A DNA stretch of 64,000 nucleotides from Gnetum montanum (Eukaryota; Streptophyta; Gnetopsida; Gnetales; Gnetaceae): positions 66,364 to 130,363 of the forward strand of contig MNCI01008893.1 of NCBI GenBank assembly GCA_015680685.1, written 5' to 3'. The notes beneath the pieces were generated by a model. That model was not told the origin of the DNA. It saw nothing but the letters and a program-made list of their open reading frames with translations, and made no database searches. Position 1 is the first letter of the stretch. The number at the start of each line of letters is the position of its first letter. The position numbers and the translations under genes were made by a program. Below, in pieces: positions 21,774 through 34,989 of this stretch.

Positions 21774-24600
21774 TATCCTTAACACTGAGATACATCAAAC
21801 TTTTCAGCTTAGATCTTTCACAGACTTTTTCAGACATTCATGAGCCATTTACATGATTTTCTATTTATAGTTTGAGACTGGTTTATCGTCTCCTTGATTT
21901 TGATGATGTTATTTAAAATATGTGATGTGTCTGTTTGTCTTAAACAGAAAGTTATCCTGCTCAGTGGTTCTTATTGCTTCTTTCTTTCTCATAGCAGGTG
22001 AATTCATTTGTTTGAGCAGGCTAGGTAGCTTGGTCAGGGGCAGCAATGTTTTGAATGTTTAGGAAATGAAATGTTGCTTACAGTGCAGCAATTTCCAGGT
22101 TTGTGGTGAAGTTAACTGGATATGAAAACATGGAATGGGATCCTGTGCTATACTATGCAACAGATCTGAAAACTGCTAGCACAGCCCTTTTCTTTAGACA
22201 TATTTTCTTGGTGCATAAGTTGTCCAAATATTTTCATAGCTTTCTTGGATTCGCCTGATGTGAACCTCGAACTAATGTTTTATGTACGGAACTAATGTTT
22301 TATTTACGCTATATTAATTAACTTGTGTTCTTGTTTGTCTGTGTAGAGAATGCTGTTTTTTTCCGAACCTTCGCTGTCACCTGTATCTTGAACTTTGTAT
22401 AGTGAACTTCATTGCTATGGTAGTTAACTTGTGTTCTGCTTCTTCTAGACTTGTTCTGGATGATACTTTGGTTAGCATCTAGCACTGGTTGGTATCATCT
22501 TTCCAGAATTCAAAAATTGATGTTCAATCATGTTAACTTCGTGGTATTCTATGGGACAAACATACTAATTATTATATAGCATCTTCATTTCAGACACATT
22601 TTTGGATTGGAACCCATGGAGATTACATGTGCCTTATATTGTCCCAGGAAGCACTTATGACATAAACAATAATATTTTGTTATGTAGTTTAACCATCAAA
22701 GTTATTGTATTGCTGGTGCAAATATCTCAAATTTACACCCAGGTGAGCATTGAATTGCCATTTCAATACTCTGTTCAAGGTCAAAGATCGCAGATGTTCC
22801 TAAAAGATTGTTTATTTCTTCGCGGTTTTTGCAGGTCAGGTTACAATCTCATTCACCCATTTTCTTTTGTCTTCCACTGACATTGTTTCTGATTGGAATA
22901 TTTTCTGCTTTTGATAAGGTGGGGATGTTAGCTGTGATCTTCTTATCGCTGGAGAATGATGAACCAAAACTAACTTTCGTACCACCATTATTTATGAAAA
23001 AATCGCGAATACAGTCTTATGTACTTACCTTATGAAAAAGGCAGCATACTGTATTCGTAAACAGAGTGTGTATGTAACTGGACCACTAAAATTTTCCAAT
23101 ATGTTGGGGACGAGACTCAAATTCTGATAAAAGACCACTATGTTATTGGTCTTATTTGTATTCTGAAGCTGAAAAGCACTGTAATTTCTGATGTGTCATT
23201 CTGTGAAGTCACTAACCATCATAACTCTGGTATCCGTTCTGTTTGCGGCATTTAGTTTTTGCTTCACTGGATGCAGTGAACAGGAAAGACTACGTAAAGT
23301 GCAAAGCTGGCACTTGTACCGTGTTTCCATTTCTTTGATTATGAAATTTGCTATTAGCAAATAAGAGACAATGCTCTATCGAACCCGAAATAGCTGGGAT
23401 AAGGCTATGATGATGTTTATAAAGATTAGGACGATGAAAATGCTTATTTAGAAGGGTCAACAAAAATTGTTGATCCAATGATTTCTGTTATTAGCGGTTT
23501 TAGCATTTGCAGCAAACGTGATATTCTTCTTCACTCATTGTTCAATTTGTGCATCCAATGGTAGCTTTCAGTGTTTTCCATTTTTAGTATTATCCCAAAG
23601 TTCAGCTATTTCTCTGATCAATAGCATATCATATGCATATTGTGAGACTACCTTTTGTTTGGTGAGTGACATCTGAAAGGATAAATTGAAACGAACTCTT
23701 TTTTTTTTACTTTGTACATGGTAGGGATTGTTGGAGCAAGTTTACATGCAGACATCATACATATATATTCAATTTTTCGATTATTTACATCATCCTCTAG
23801 TGCTATCCATACCCTAAGTGGATGACTTTATACACGTATAGTTGATTAATTCCATTCAATTTTTAGCGTCCTTTGGAAATCAAAGTCACAGCTGCTTCCT
23901 AGGTGATGGTTAATAAATTCAGATATCGACTAATGGGTATGACCCATGGAGAGCGTATGAGCTCAATAGTCAAATGTGCTTGTAAAGGTAGCTTATTGTA
24001 TAATTTGTTAGGGAGCTCGTCTTATAAAAGGCTAAGTGCATGGTGCGAGATAAGTTAGTAGCCATGATGTCAGTAAAACTTAGCTCATAAGTGGAGGTGA
24101 AGAACGAATGAGCTTGACATGATTGTTGTGTTGGAGATAACGGAAATGTATATAGTTTATGTTATCCAATGTGTGTGGGAATAGGAGATGAGCTTGAAAT
24201 GATGGTAGTGTATTTGGTAATAACTTTTGTTGCTTGCTTACTCGGATCGAACCCAAGGATTGGTGTTTTTGTGTTATTGGAACTAAATAGTGGCATGTGG
24301 TTCCCATATTGAGGCTTCTACCACAGGTTTATCTGCAATTTTTTAAGGTTTAGAGCTTTCATGTTACAAGTGCAAGGACCATTAAGCTATAAGCTTGTTA
24401 ATTAGTTGTTATCACAATTGCTTTTCATTATGGGCTTGTTAGGCTATATATAGTCTTTTGGTTGATGCATTAATGCATGTGGTTCATGATTTGTTTATGT
24501 AATAGTAATAAAGAATCATTACTTTGACTATTATGTAATAGTCAAAGAGTCATTACTTGGAGTTGTGTTGCTCATTTCATTCAAGAGGATTGGTAGATAA
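21774..24600. other. HSF 3' flank and intergenic DNA, nothing recognised
   Basis: The 3' UTR must begin at 21774; its end cannot be fixed. Short open frames occur, but none has recognisable motifs. No LTR-family sequence was recognised until about 24600. Confidence 0.6.
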
Positions 24601-25419
24601 GTGAAATTTTAATCTTTTCAAGTGGTTGCACCTATGCTCAAACATAGGTCTATGTAGTAGTCATAAATGCATATAAATATAGACTTGACTATTGCATTTA
24701 TAGTATCCATTAATGTGCAAGTATTAAAACTTTTTCGGCTTGCTCTTGTAAAATTTCATAATAGTTAATGTGTTTGTAACTTGATTTGAAGTGATTGAAT
24801 GGTTTCTTTATTTGGTTTGAAGTGATTGGATTCTTTATTTGAGTGCATTGTATTTGAACATTTTGTGTGTGGAAATTAAAGATCAACATTATCTCTCAAC
24901 TACAACACTTTGACTTAGTCTTAGATTTTATTTCTTATATATTTTACTTTCTTATGAACTTTGGTTGATGTTTATATTTTTCATGCATTTAATGTAATGA
25001 TTTACATTCTATTGCATAATTAGACTTGGCAGAATGAGTTTGATCACTTCAAATTTAACATATATTCACTTGGTAATCCAACACTGGATTAGCCTAGTAG
25101 CACTATAATTGCAATAGTGAATGTGTTCATTTAGAACATGTACGACGAGGGAATGGACGTTCAATGATAGTTTATAACTTTATTCCATTGCACTTTAGAT
25201 TAAATGGATAAATTTTTATATTTTTATATTATTTTGGAATGGGCACACAACAGTAACTATCATATGCCTCAACTATACTTAATCATGAACTAAGACTACT
25301 TCTGATCAACATTTAGCAATTTAAAACCCATGTTAGTTCAATTTATAGATTACTATTAGGTCGCACATTATGCTTGTGATTTGTATGATTGGATGTAGGG
25401 ATTTCATTATTACTCATCA
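24600..25419 (+). repeat. Decayed 5' LTR of element E3 (start approximate)
   Basis: Matches the E2 LTR in pieces: TATA-like 'gcatataaatata' near 24670, 'tctttatttgagtg' near 24833, 'cacttggtaatcc' near 25067, 'atgcctcaactatactta' near 25264. The end ACTCATCA is at 25419. The 5' boundary cannot be set exactly because U3 is unrecognisable. Confidence 0.65.
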
Positions 25420-25441
25420 TTGGCATTGATGTTGAGGATGG
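25420..25441 (+). other. Primer binding site of E3
   Basis: TTGGCATTGATGTTGAGGAT follows the LTR end directly. It is a diverged tRNA-Asp type site, as in the other copies. Confidence 0.6.
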
Positions 25442-25986
25442 GTGCTAGTGTTTTAGATTTGTTAACATCATTAATGATTACTATTGAAAGCTTCATGATT
25501 TATCTTTTGAAAAATATTAATATTTTATTAAATCATAGACATTAATTTAAAATGTCTACCTTTTGTAGAGTCAATTTCCCACTTGCTCAGAATTCTACAA
25601 GGGAAACTAATAAAACCAATGGAGATAGGGATGATGTGCCATATTAAGTCAAAGTAAGCTACTAGCAATTATATCCTTATTATCTAGACTTTGCCTTCAT
25701 TCTTCACCAAGACAAATAGTTGGGATGGAGGGACTTGAAGGGTGGCATTATGTTGCCTTCTAATTAGGTAGCCTTGTCAATGCTAATGGCTACACTAATG
25801 AAGGTTGGATCGGAAGCTGCTATAGTTGACTATGAAAGAGTTGATGAAATGTCTAGGCCTATCAACCCACAAAAGCCGAACTTCGATAAGATTATTCCAT
25901 AAAGGCTTGTCATGAGGTAAGTAAGGAAAAAAGGGCTACCATTCTATTAATGTCATAGTTTGAAAAGGAGGATACTGACTACCATG
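25442..25986 (+). pseudogene. Gag N-terminal relic of E3
   Basis: Weak matches to the family gag N-terminus: a frame near 25690-25770 reads like FILHQD..LGWRDLKGGIMLPSN. It ends at the target site of E2 (CCATG, 25982-25986) and the element resumes at 39310. Confidence 0.6.
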
Positions 25987-26161
25987 TGATGAGTTTCGAT
26001 TTGTCGTGTCGACTAGGCCTCATCAACAAGGCCCCATCGACGTAGTCTGTTGCATCAACGTGGTCCCATTGACTAGGCCCTGTTGATGAGGTCTCGTTGA
26101 TGTAGTCAAACTGCATCAACGAGGCCTCATCGACATAGGTGTCTATCCTGGTCTATAAATA
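25987..26161 (+). promoter_or_regulatory. U3 head of E2: CATCGAC/GAGGCCC motif array and TATA box
   Basis: The ~150 bases before the TATA box contain many short variants of 'catcaacgaggcccca' in both orientations. This is unlike the GATATC array of E1 although the downstream LTR is related. It is probably an enhancer-like region; activity is inferred. Confidence 0.55.
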
Positions 26162-26929
26162 TGTGCTCACCAGCTACATTTATGGCATGTCTTGTTATAG
26201 TAGTAGCGGAGCTCTTGTAGTTTTCCAATTTGAGAGTTAGAATATTTTCCTAAGTGAATGCAGCAAGAGTCATTGAGTGTACAGATCTTTATTTGAGCAT
26301 TGTTGTACCTGAGCACGACAATGTGTGTGGAAATAAAGACAAGCTTTCTGATAAACCTTGTAGCATTATGGATAGATTAAATATTTTATTTATGCATTTA
26401 ATGTTTTCAATTATGTTTTCTAGTAATTAAGCTAATGAAGTAATTAAGCAAGATAAGCTAGATAAATTAAACACATAAGTACAACTGCTTCGAGTGTTAA
26501 CACATATTCGCTTGGTAATCCCAGTAGCATTATTGCTTAGTATGCCAAATAGCATAGTGCTTAGTAACCCAGCAATGGATACGCGGGTTTAGGACGTGTG
26601 CGGAAAGTGGGACCAGATGCTTATGTTAGGATTGCTTAGATACTAGTTAATTAGTTAAATTAAATTAGTTAATCCAATTACTTTATCTCTCTTTAAATAC
26701 CAAAACCATAAAATACAAAATGATAAAGATCAAATGCCTCAATTACACTTAACCATACTAGTGTATGTCACAAGTGTAATTGGGAAGACAATGAGTGACC
26801 TTAAGGTAAGATTCACTTCTTAGAAGACTAGTGCATTGGAAACTATAAAGTCCACAGAATTTGACTAGATTGTGCATGAACACTCTGTGATTCGTATGAT
26901 TGGGCATAGGGGTACCTCACTACTCATCA
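25987..26929 (+). repeat. 5' LTR of E2 (943 bp)
   Basis: TGATGA at 25987 and TCATCA at 26924-26929. TATA box TATAAATA at 26154-26161. R/U5 match the E1 LTRs in short conserved blocks (for example 'gatctttatttgagcattg', 'cttggtaatcccagtag'). Confidence 0.92.
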
Positions 26930-26949
26930 TTGGCACTGTTGCCGAGGAC
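26930..26949 (+). other. Primer binding site of E2 (tRNA-Asp)
   Basis: TTGGCACTGTTGCCGAGGAC abuts the LTR and matches most of the complement of the plant tRNA-Asp(GUC) 3' end. Confidence 0.8.
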
Positions 26950-27112
26950 TTTGTTTGTTGAAACTTGCGCTATTTAGGTTTAGTGAATACCATTAATATT
27001 GTTGTATGAACCTCAAGGTCAATATCATTCCCACTATACATAGAATTATAAAAGCACATTGACGTTTTATTTCATATTGCAAAGTGTCTTGTTCTTCTCA
27101 TAGGCGCAAAGA

Positions 27113-28905
27113 TGTCAAACCACTGGACTTGCAGGAGTGCAAAGTGATATATACTCATCTAGATGAGTATGTACCAGACTTCACCTTCATCCTACATTAG
27201 GATGAATAGTTTCAATGGCATGATATGAAGGGAAACATCATCTTACCCCCTGATTGATCTATGCCCAAGATGCTATTTTAAACCCTTAAAAAGTTGGGCA
27301 TCTTAGATCTTCATGAGGAATACGTTGTGAATGGTTATGACACTTGGGACTACTACCATCCCACTGAAACACAATGCAAGTGAGATTGATATCAAGAGAA
27401 GCACCATGAGGCTAGGGAGGGCAAACATTTCACTAATCCCTTATTCCTACTAGATCAAGATGACAATGAGGATCCTCCCTTTGAAGGTTCTCAACATGAA
27501 GATTCTCCACCTCCTATTATTAGTAATGAGGGTGTAACCCTAAACCTGCAATCAACTATTCATAAAATAGGTTCGGGAAAAAGTGAGAGTCAATGTAGGA
27601 CTCATGCAAACATCACAATAGCAAGGGATTTAAGGATGGTGGTTGTAATGAGTGGAATCATGGTGGTGGACATTACAGTGGTGGCAGCGGTCCACCTTCC
27701 TCTCCATCCTCTTCATTCGATTTCGAACATTCCTCTTCATCTGTCAATTCTCATAGAAGCCACCATCGAAATAATTGTGATGAGGATGATTAACAAGATA
27801 ATAATGACTGTCAAGGCTATCAAGAACACATAGGTGGTAGGAACCATCATCGACACAACCATGATGAGGAACCTTTGTTGGCAACTAGAAGTATGTTTAA
27901 CATTGTAGAGGCAGTTAGAATTCCAACCAAGCATATGAAAGATAGTCAGATTAAGCGCTTAGACATGAATAATATCCCAAGATTTGAGGGAGGATACAAC
28001 TCTAATCCATAGACACATCTACAAGCTTTCCATGATGCCTGTGCCTTACAAAACATAGAAAATGAATGGAAAAAACTCAAGATCTTCCCTAAGACACTCA
28101 TCAAGGAAGTTGAAAGCTGGTACTAGTCATTGGACTTGGAATCTATCTGTAGATGGAGTACCATGTTGGAGCTATTCAATGATAAATATCAAATGTACTC
28201 CAGAGTGTCTAATTTGAGAAGGTAGATACAAGTATGGAGATAAGGAATACATGGACCCTTGGATGTCACTATGGGTAGATATTATTCACTCTTACACCGA
28301 TGCCCTAGTCATGGTTATTCTCAGAGGGAACAACTTCGCCACATCATAGATGGGCTCAGAGCAAAAACTAGAAGAACTCTTGGGGTGTATGCCCAAGGGA
28401 GACTGTTTGAACTAAGAGCTCATTAGATCCAAAGGCTAATAGAGCATGTAGCAAAAGAAGAAGATAAGTTGCAAAGAAGGAAAATTTTGGAAGAGTATAA
28501 CAGGGCCCCTTCCATTAGGAAAAGGGAGGTCCAATTTTGTGACGAGGAGGAGTCATCACTCGATGAAGTGGTGAATAGAAAAACCTTGCCCATCCAAAAA
28601 TCTATTTCTAATATTTTGGCAAAGGTTGATAAATTATGGGACTCTTTGGATGTAAAATTTCAAATTGCTATGAAGATTGCTGAAGAATCCAAATAGAAAA
28701 ATAGTGATCATAACTACAGAAGGTGAAAAGAAGCTGAACATGCCTACCAAAGAGGTAAGGGCAAGCTACTATCATAGAGGAAGTTGTGGAAACAGACTTT
28801 GAAGATGATGTTGGTTGTGACATTTGTCAATATGAACATCCAAAGGGATGTTGCCCTTTGGTGTCACACTTACAAGGGTCTAGGGTGTACGCATTGAATC
28901 CTTAA
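27113..28905 (+). pseudogene. Gag relic of E2
   Basis: The frame starts at an ATG at 27113 in the place of the family gag start. It reads through YTHLDEYVPDFTFIL, then MKGNIILPPD, and a His/Ser-rich middle part. The gag core (LDMNNIPRFEGGYNSNP*THLQAFHD, about 27960-28035) follows. The zinc knuckle C-D-I-C-Q-Y-E-H-P-K-G-C-C is at 28816-28854. Stops include a TAG exactly where relatives have a Gln codon. Particle protein, non-functional. Confidence 0.82.
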
Positions 28906-29579
28906 CTAGCACATAAGTAAGCACCCAGACGATTGCCTTATCCTCAAGGCAATCCAAGATAGTTCCATCAACAACAACAAGCTTACTACCCAAGTGGAGC
29001 TCCACCACAATCATATGAACAATACCAGTAGTGGCACCAATGATAATTGTGGGGAATGCCACTACTAAGGTAGTAGTATCCTTACAAGCAACCAAATCCA
29101 TATAGGTACTATGTTTAGCAACCCATCTCTCCAAGAAGTTCTGCAATCCATGCCTCATTTCAGCATCATTATTACCCTCTATAATACCACTGAACACATT
29201 CACCATCTACTTAAGGAGAAAATCCATATCCATACCACCCTCTACATTTGTCTACACATGTTCCTCCACCCTCTACTCAATTACCTCCTGCTTCATCCAT
29301 GTAGGGTGAAATCCCTTCATAGCCAGAGCAACGAAATGCCACGAGGGCTATACATTCACATTTAACCTTCTAGCCATGCGGTTTAGATAATCGATCCAAG
29401 AAACAACCTTTTTTTTGACCCAATAGTCCTCCTAAACCCTCACAACCTCATGTGGCTAGTTACCCTGCATCTTCAACACCCTCATCCTCTACATCCAACA
29501 CCTTCAAGTTTCCTTCAAACCAAACACTGCCTCAAATCTACACTATGATGCTAACTCATGTTGTTTCTGATTGGATTAA

Positions 29580-30087
29580 GGTTGTCCATCTTTCCATGAA
29601 ATGATCTGACCTAAGAAGTCCACTCATTTACTTGTAGATCACTGGACATGAGCCATGCAAGGATTTTCTTGATTTTGGTTCTGGTGTCAACCTCATCTTC
29701 CATGACATGTACAAAGTTTAGAACCTACCACCTCTCAAGAAGAGTAACATTTGTTTGGAATTGGTAGACTAGTCAATTACTATCCCTTTGGGGTTGGTAG
29801 AGGACATTGTAACCATAATTTATGGGTGGTCCTATCCTACCTATTTTTTGGTGATCAAGGTTGAGAATTGCAAAGGTGACTTCACCATCATTATGGGAAC
29901 AACTTGGTTAAGCATGGTTGATGTGCAAATGGGCATAAGGAACCTCTCCTTGGAAATATCCAAGGAAAATGAATTTGGACAGTTGGAGAAGAAGTGTATT
30001 ACATGCATCGCATACAGTGATAACATGTGCAATTGTGTACAAAAGATTTGGTCCATCAAAAGTACATACATTAAAGCATGCAATTAG
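29580..30087 (+). pseudogene. Aspartic protease region of E2
   Basis: Around 29670-29720 the frame reads FLDFGSGVNLIFHDMYKV. The catalytic Asp-Ser-Gly has become Asp-Phe-Gly, so the active site is lost. The downstream half DFTIIMGTTWLSMVD (about 29878-29925) is well kept, followed by a Cys-rich linker as in E1. Confidence 0.78.
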
Positions 30088-30581
30088 TGTGTAGAAGAAA
30101 CAAATATTCAATGATGTTTGTACGTAGCAGCCATAAAACAGAAGGGCATCCAATGGCTAACAGTTGACTTAGAAAGTAGCACATTATGCATGCAACCAAA
30201 TGAAAGCTTAACATGTGCTTATGTTGAAGGCATGGATGAACTTGAACAAGTTCACCACTAACTCTTTGATGATGAAAATGATGATACCTATTGGAAAGAG
30301 TTGAAAATCCTTTATAACTTCAAGCAAGAGCCCCTAGAGTTGAAAACCCTACCAACTAGCATGGAGTATGCATTCTTAAATAATGGTAAGCTGATCATAA
30401 TCAATGCCAAACTTGCTCCTGAACAAAAAAAAAAGGTTGTTAGAGGTGGTTAACAAATGGCCAATAGCCTTTACTTGATCATATTCTGAGTCGATAGGAA
30501 TCGATCCATAGATATGCCAACATTGCATTTACACTAACCTAGTCTTGAAGCTAAGAACCGCAGAGATAGGTAAACACCAAA

Positions 30582-31190
30582 TTGAAGCAAATCATCAAGA
30601 AGAAAATAGAGCAACTCCTCAAGGTGGGGTTTATCTATCCCATTGTGGATAGTGAGTGGGTTAGTCCATTAGTAATTGTGCCAAAGAAAGATGGCAAGGG
30701 GCAGGTCTGCATTGACTTTAGATTGTTGAACATGACAACATTTAAAGATCATTTTCCATTGCCATTTGTGGACCAAGTGTTGGACACTATCTATTTGCAT
30801 TGCTATTGTAGCTTCTTGGATGGTTATAGTGGTTATAACCAAATCCAAATTGTGCTAGAAGATCAGGCCAAGACAACATTCACAAGTCCTTGGGGGACTT
30901 TTGCATATTGTAAGATGTCATCTAGTTTGTGCAATGCCCTTGCAACATTTCAATACCTATTCCTTAACATCTTTTAGCAGTAGATCGATAGTGGTGTAGA
31001 AGTCTTCATGGATGACTTCTTCACCTATGAAGCTACATTTGAGCAAGCCTTAGGCTACCTTAAGAAAGTACTGAAAAGATGTATAGAAATAAATCTATGA
31101 CTCAACTGGAAAAAGAGCCACCTCATTATCCAAGAAGGCATTGTACTGGGATATACAATCACTCAAAAATGGATTAAGGTAGACCTTGAG
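30582..31190 (+). pseudogene. Reverse transcriptase domain of E2
   Basis: Blocks in order: SPLVIVPKKDGKGQVCIDFR (30665-30725), FPLPFVDQVLDTI (about 30750-30790), SFLDGYSGYNQIQ (30812-30850), TTFTSPWGTFAYCKMSS (30870-30921). The catalytic box FMDD is at 31005-31016. Glu-Asp in QIVLEDQ replaces the usual APEDQ. TAG and TGA codons interrupt the frame. Better preserved than the E1 copy. Confidence 0.88.
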
Positions 31191-31830
31191 AAAATAAGGG
31201 TCATCCAAGGAATAACCTACCAACTAGAAACCGTTAAAGACATTTGGTCATTCCTTGGACACACTGGCTACTATTAGTGATTCATAAAGAATTTCTCCAA
31301 GATTGCAAAACCATTGGTAGAGCTTACAAAGAAAGATGCACCTTTCATTTGCACTAGGGAATGTGAACAAGCATTCCAAAAGTTAAAGGAGAAACTCGTA
31401 GAAACACCAATTCTATGGGCACCAAACTGGTCAAGAGCATTCTACATCATGACAGATGCATCTAACTATGTCCTAGGAGCTATGCTCATGTAGTTGGATG
31501 ATAAGAAATATCCATACTACATCCATTGCACAAGCTAAAGCATTGTGGGGGCAAAATTAAATTACACCACCATAGAGAAGGAACTAATGGTAGTGGTGTA
31601 TGCTCTTGAAAAGTTTAGGCACTATGTGCTTGGTTACAAAGTATTTGTGCACACGGACCATAGTGCAATCCACTTCCTCATGAACAAGCCAATGGTGAGC
31701 CCTCATATCATACCGTGGCTTGTGATCTTGTAGGAATTTGATCTCACAATGGTACATCAAAAAGGGATGGAGAATGTGGTCAATAACTACCTCTCTCGCT
31801 TAAGATGGGATAATAAAGAGGAGGAGAACC
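31191..31830 (+). pseudogene. RT thumb and RNase H domain of E2
   Basis: SFLGHTGYY*.FIKNFSKIAKPL (31250-31315), then the RNase H start MTDASNYVLGAML (31451-31490), followed by LNYTTIEKELMVVVYALEKF (31557-31616) and HTDHSAIHFLMN (31660-31695). The TAG after AMLM stands where E1 also has TAG, so either the change predates both copies or the site is mutation-prone. Confidence 0.85.
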
Positions 31831-31979
31831 CACTTTCTAATCAGTTTCTAGAAGAACTTCTCTTTACAAGAGCAATAAATGACCAAATGCCCATAGAGAC
31901 AACATGGTATAATGACATCCGTACCTATCTTCTCACATAGGAGATGCCACAAGATCTTGAATTTAAAAAGAAGCAATAA

Positions 31980-33120
31980 TTTCTTCATCAAGAAAAATAC
32001 TTCATAAAAACCAATAGACACCTCTACAAGGTGTGCACCAATGGCTTGATTTGTTGGTGTGTCCCTAATGAAGATCAACTATGCGTTCTCCAAGATGCTC
32101 ATGAAGGACCTTATGGAGGCCACTATGCAAGGAGACACACAGCCATAAAAGTCGTGATGGCAGGATACTATTTTCCTACAATATTCAATAATTTCCACCA
32201 GTTTGACTGATCTTGTGAATGTTGTCAACGAGATGATGGGATGATCACTTGACTGTAAGGTCCTCAGTAGTGGATTCAACCACTGGAGTCGTTTGACATA
32301 TGGGGCATTGACTTCATGGGTCCCATCACACCCATGTCCAATGAAAAGGTGTATATCATTGTAGTGGTCAACTACTGCACAAAATGGATAGAAGCGGTAG
32401 CCATTACTGATTGTACATCACTGCTACTAGATTTATACAACAAAATGTTGTAAACAGGCTTAGTGTGCCACATGCACTAATTTCTGACAATGGAACTCAT
32501 TTTATAGGTGTCACTTTTAGAAAATTGATGCAACGCTTGGGGGTTGAACATAAATTAACAACACCCTATCACCCTCAAGTCAACGATCAAGTAGAGGTAA
32601 CTGACCGAGAGATCACAAGGATCTTAATAAGAACCATAAGCAAATATAGGAGATATTAGAGCGCCAAACTCAATGATGTCCTCTGGGCCTATCACTCAAC
32701 ATGGAAACTCCTTATTAGCTATTCTCCCTACGAGGTAGTGAACAATAAACCTCCAACACTCCTAATCTAGTCTGAGCTTCATACACTCTCCACAGCTTGT
32801 GATTTGGATCTTGGCCTAAGTCTAGCATAGAAAGAAAGATTGATCAACCTAAATGTGCTAAATGAAAACTGATTGGTGGTCCTATCTTTGAATGAAGTAC
32901 ATAAGGCATTCAACAAGAAATGTCATGACCTCAAAATATAGAAAGTAACATTTCAACTAGGTGATAAGGTTCTCTATTGGAACCCCACACATGTATCCTA
33001 GAAGACAAAATTCCAAATGTTATGGGAGGGACCTTATATAATTGATCAAACCTTTCCCTTTGGGGCCATATTAATCTACAAACTTGAAAGCCCAAATAAA
33101 AAGTAGTTGGTTAACATCCA
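31980..33120 (+). pseudogene. Integrase of E2
   Basis: The zinc-binding module is at about 32095-32230 (HEGPYGGHYARRH...SCECCQRDDG), with both Cys kept. The core has FDIWGIDFMG (about 32290-32320) and SDNGTHFIG (32484-32510), so the first two catalytic Asp residues are present. TDREITRIL (32602-32630) has the Glu. The C-terminal part (VLYWNPTHVS, GPYIIDQTFPFGA) runs to about 33120. A frame change near 32410 and several stops break it. Confidence 0.86.
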
Positions 33121-34759
33121 ACAAGTAAAGCCTTTCCTAGTGCCAAGACAAGCTAATACAACTACCACCTTGATGGATGGACAACCACGTTCCATTTTTT
33201 GGATCTCCTCTTTCCAACTTAGTCATGGGGGAGATGGTCATCCGTGCTAATGATCCATATGGCTTTTCAATTTTTCTACCTTTTTTTTCCACATTTTTGA
33301 TTTTACAAGTTATTTATTTTACAAATTTTTTATTTTTAAAATTTTTCCAATTTTTCACCATCGTTAGTATCTTTGAACTTTTCTTGATTATTTTACAATT
33401 TCTTATACATTTTACTTTGTTTTGTTTGATTTTTTTAAAGTGTGACTTTTAGTTATTTTTCCTAATAAAAGTGCTTTATTGCTATAGGACTCAGTGTCAC
33501 TGTTGTTGTTTACTAACGATGGTTTTTGCTTAATGTTGTGATTGTCGATGTCTAGTTTCTACTTTTGAATTTTGATGTCTAATGACTATGACATGGTTTA
33601 TTTTTCATGGAATAGGTAGTGAGTCCACATCATCTACCCACCTAATAAACTCATGGTTTTCCTTGTTCTAGGAGTTTGAGGTCCCTTCTATTAATGAAAC
33701 TTTTAATCAGTTGGTGACCTTGGTAGTTTCAAAATTGGGAAAGATTCAAAGGCTTGTAGAGGGTATGACTTCAAGGGGATTCAATAGTCCTTGTACTCTT
33801 CTGCTTACTTGAGTACTTGGATGTTCTTCATGAACTTCTTACCATTCCATTCTAGCCACTAGTAGGAAGTCAAATAAAGTCTTTGCATGGTATGGTTCCC
33901 ATCCAAAACTTCAAAAAATGATGGGAATTCAAAACACACCCCTTAGACAAATAAATGGGCTACAAGAACTACTTATGAGACTAGAAAGACATGCACCCAT
34001 GCTTGAAGGTCTCCTCTAACTAAGGCCCTTTCTCTCTCTCTCACTTCCTACTTCTCTTTTCTTCTCTTTTTGGAATGGTTGTTGTTTTATGGGAGCACTC
34101 TTGTGTGAGTGGGTCAATCAGTCTTGGAGTGGTGATACGAAGTCACTGAAAGAGGTTGGTTTTGGTCTGGACTAAGGATGGATCTTCTTAGGTCATTTTA
34201 AATATATATTCCATAAGGGACTTGTTCCAACCTCAATTTGAGATTCCATCTCACCTTCTCAGTCATCATCTATGCTACCATACCTCACCTCACTAAAAAT
34301 TTCTATGTTATGCTCAATGTCTTAGTTTGATGTGTTTGAATTCTTGAATAGATTCTTTTTGTTTGGTCCTTAACTTTTCATGACCATTAATCAACTATGG
34401 GGCCCACAGACTCCTTAGTTGGGGTTATGCAAGGGCAACAAGGGCATGAGCCTGCTATGGGAAGGACCCACTTACATATCTCTTGGTTTGGTTAGTTAAG
34501 TCCCTTACCTTCGACATTGTTATAGTCCTATCTTTCACATATTCCATTGTGCATGCCACTTTGTGCTACTTGAACTCTCATTTTCTACCCCAATTTTTAT
34601 CATTTTTCCTAATTTTCTTAATTTTTGGGACATCAACACCCTCTTCTCACATTTTCATCATGTTCATGGTTGTTTGGGCTTCTATTTGACCGTAATTTCG
34701 TTCAAAATTTCTTTGTAATTTTTAAGTTTTGACCAAGTCAATGAAAGTCAATGGTGGTC
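33121..34759 (+). other. Noncoding region after pol in E2
   Basis: Collinear with 9240-10640 of E1-inner: 'ctcctctttccaac' with 'gtcatgggggagatgg' (33210-33240), T-rich tracts (33280-33440), 'caaaacacaccccttagac' (33931-33949), 'gacatgcacccatgc' (33988-34002), and 'gggcatgagcctgct' (34442-34456). No protein was recognised. Parts are also found in the gag-only element E4. Confidence 0.7.
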
Positions 34760-34844
34760 AACAATTGCATCGACAAGGCCCCATCGATGCAATAGCCCGC
34801 ATCAACTAGGCCCCATCAACACAATACAAAAATACTATAAATAT
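34760..34844 (+). promoter_or_regulatory. Internal U3-like promoter block with TATA box (E2)
   Basis: 'gcatcgacaaggccccatcg' and 'catcaactaggccccatc' repeat the motif array of the E2 U3. They are followed by TATAAATA at 34836-34843, the same TATA sequence as in the LTRs. Sequence after the TATA does not match the LTR R region. Placed 446 bases before the extra ORF, it could be a private promoter for that ORF (inference). Confidence 0.5.
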
Positions 34845-34989
34845 CATCGAATAATTAGAAATTTTTCACATTTGATCCATAACACCCAAGGAATTTTTGC
34901 AATTTTCAAAGTCCAAAACCTTCCCAAGCCTATAACTCTCATACTATTTATCCAAATTACCTCGTTCTTCGATCTTAGAATTACCAGAG

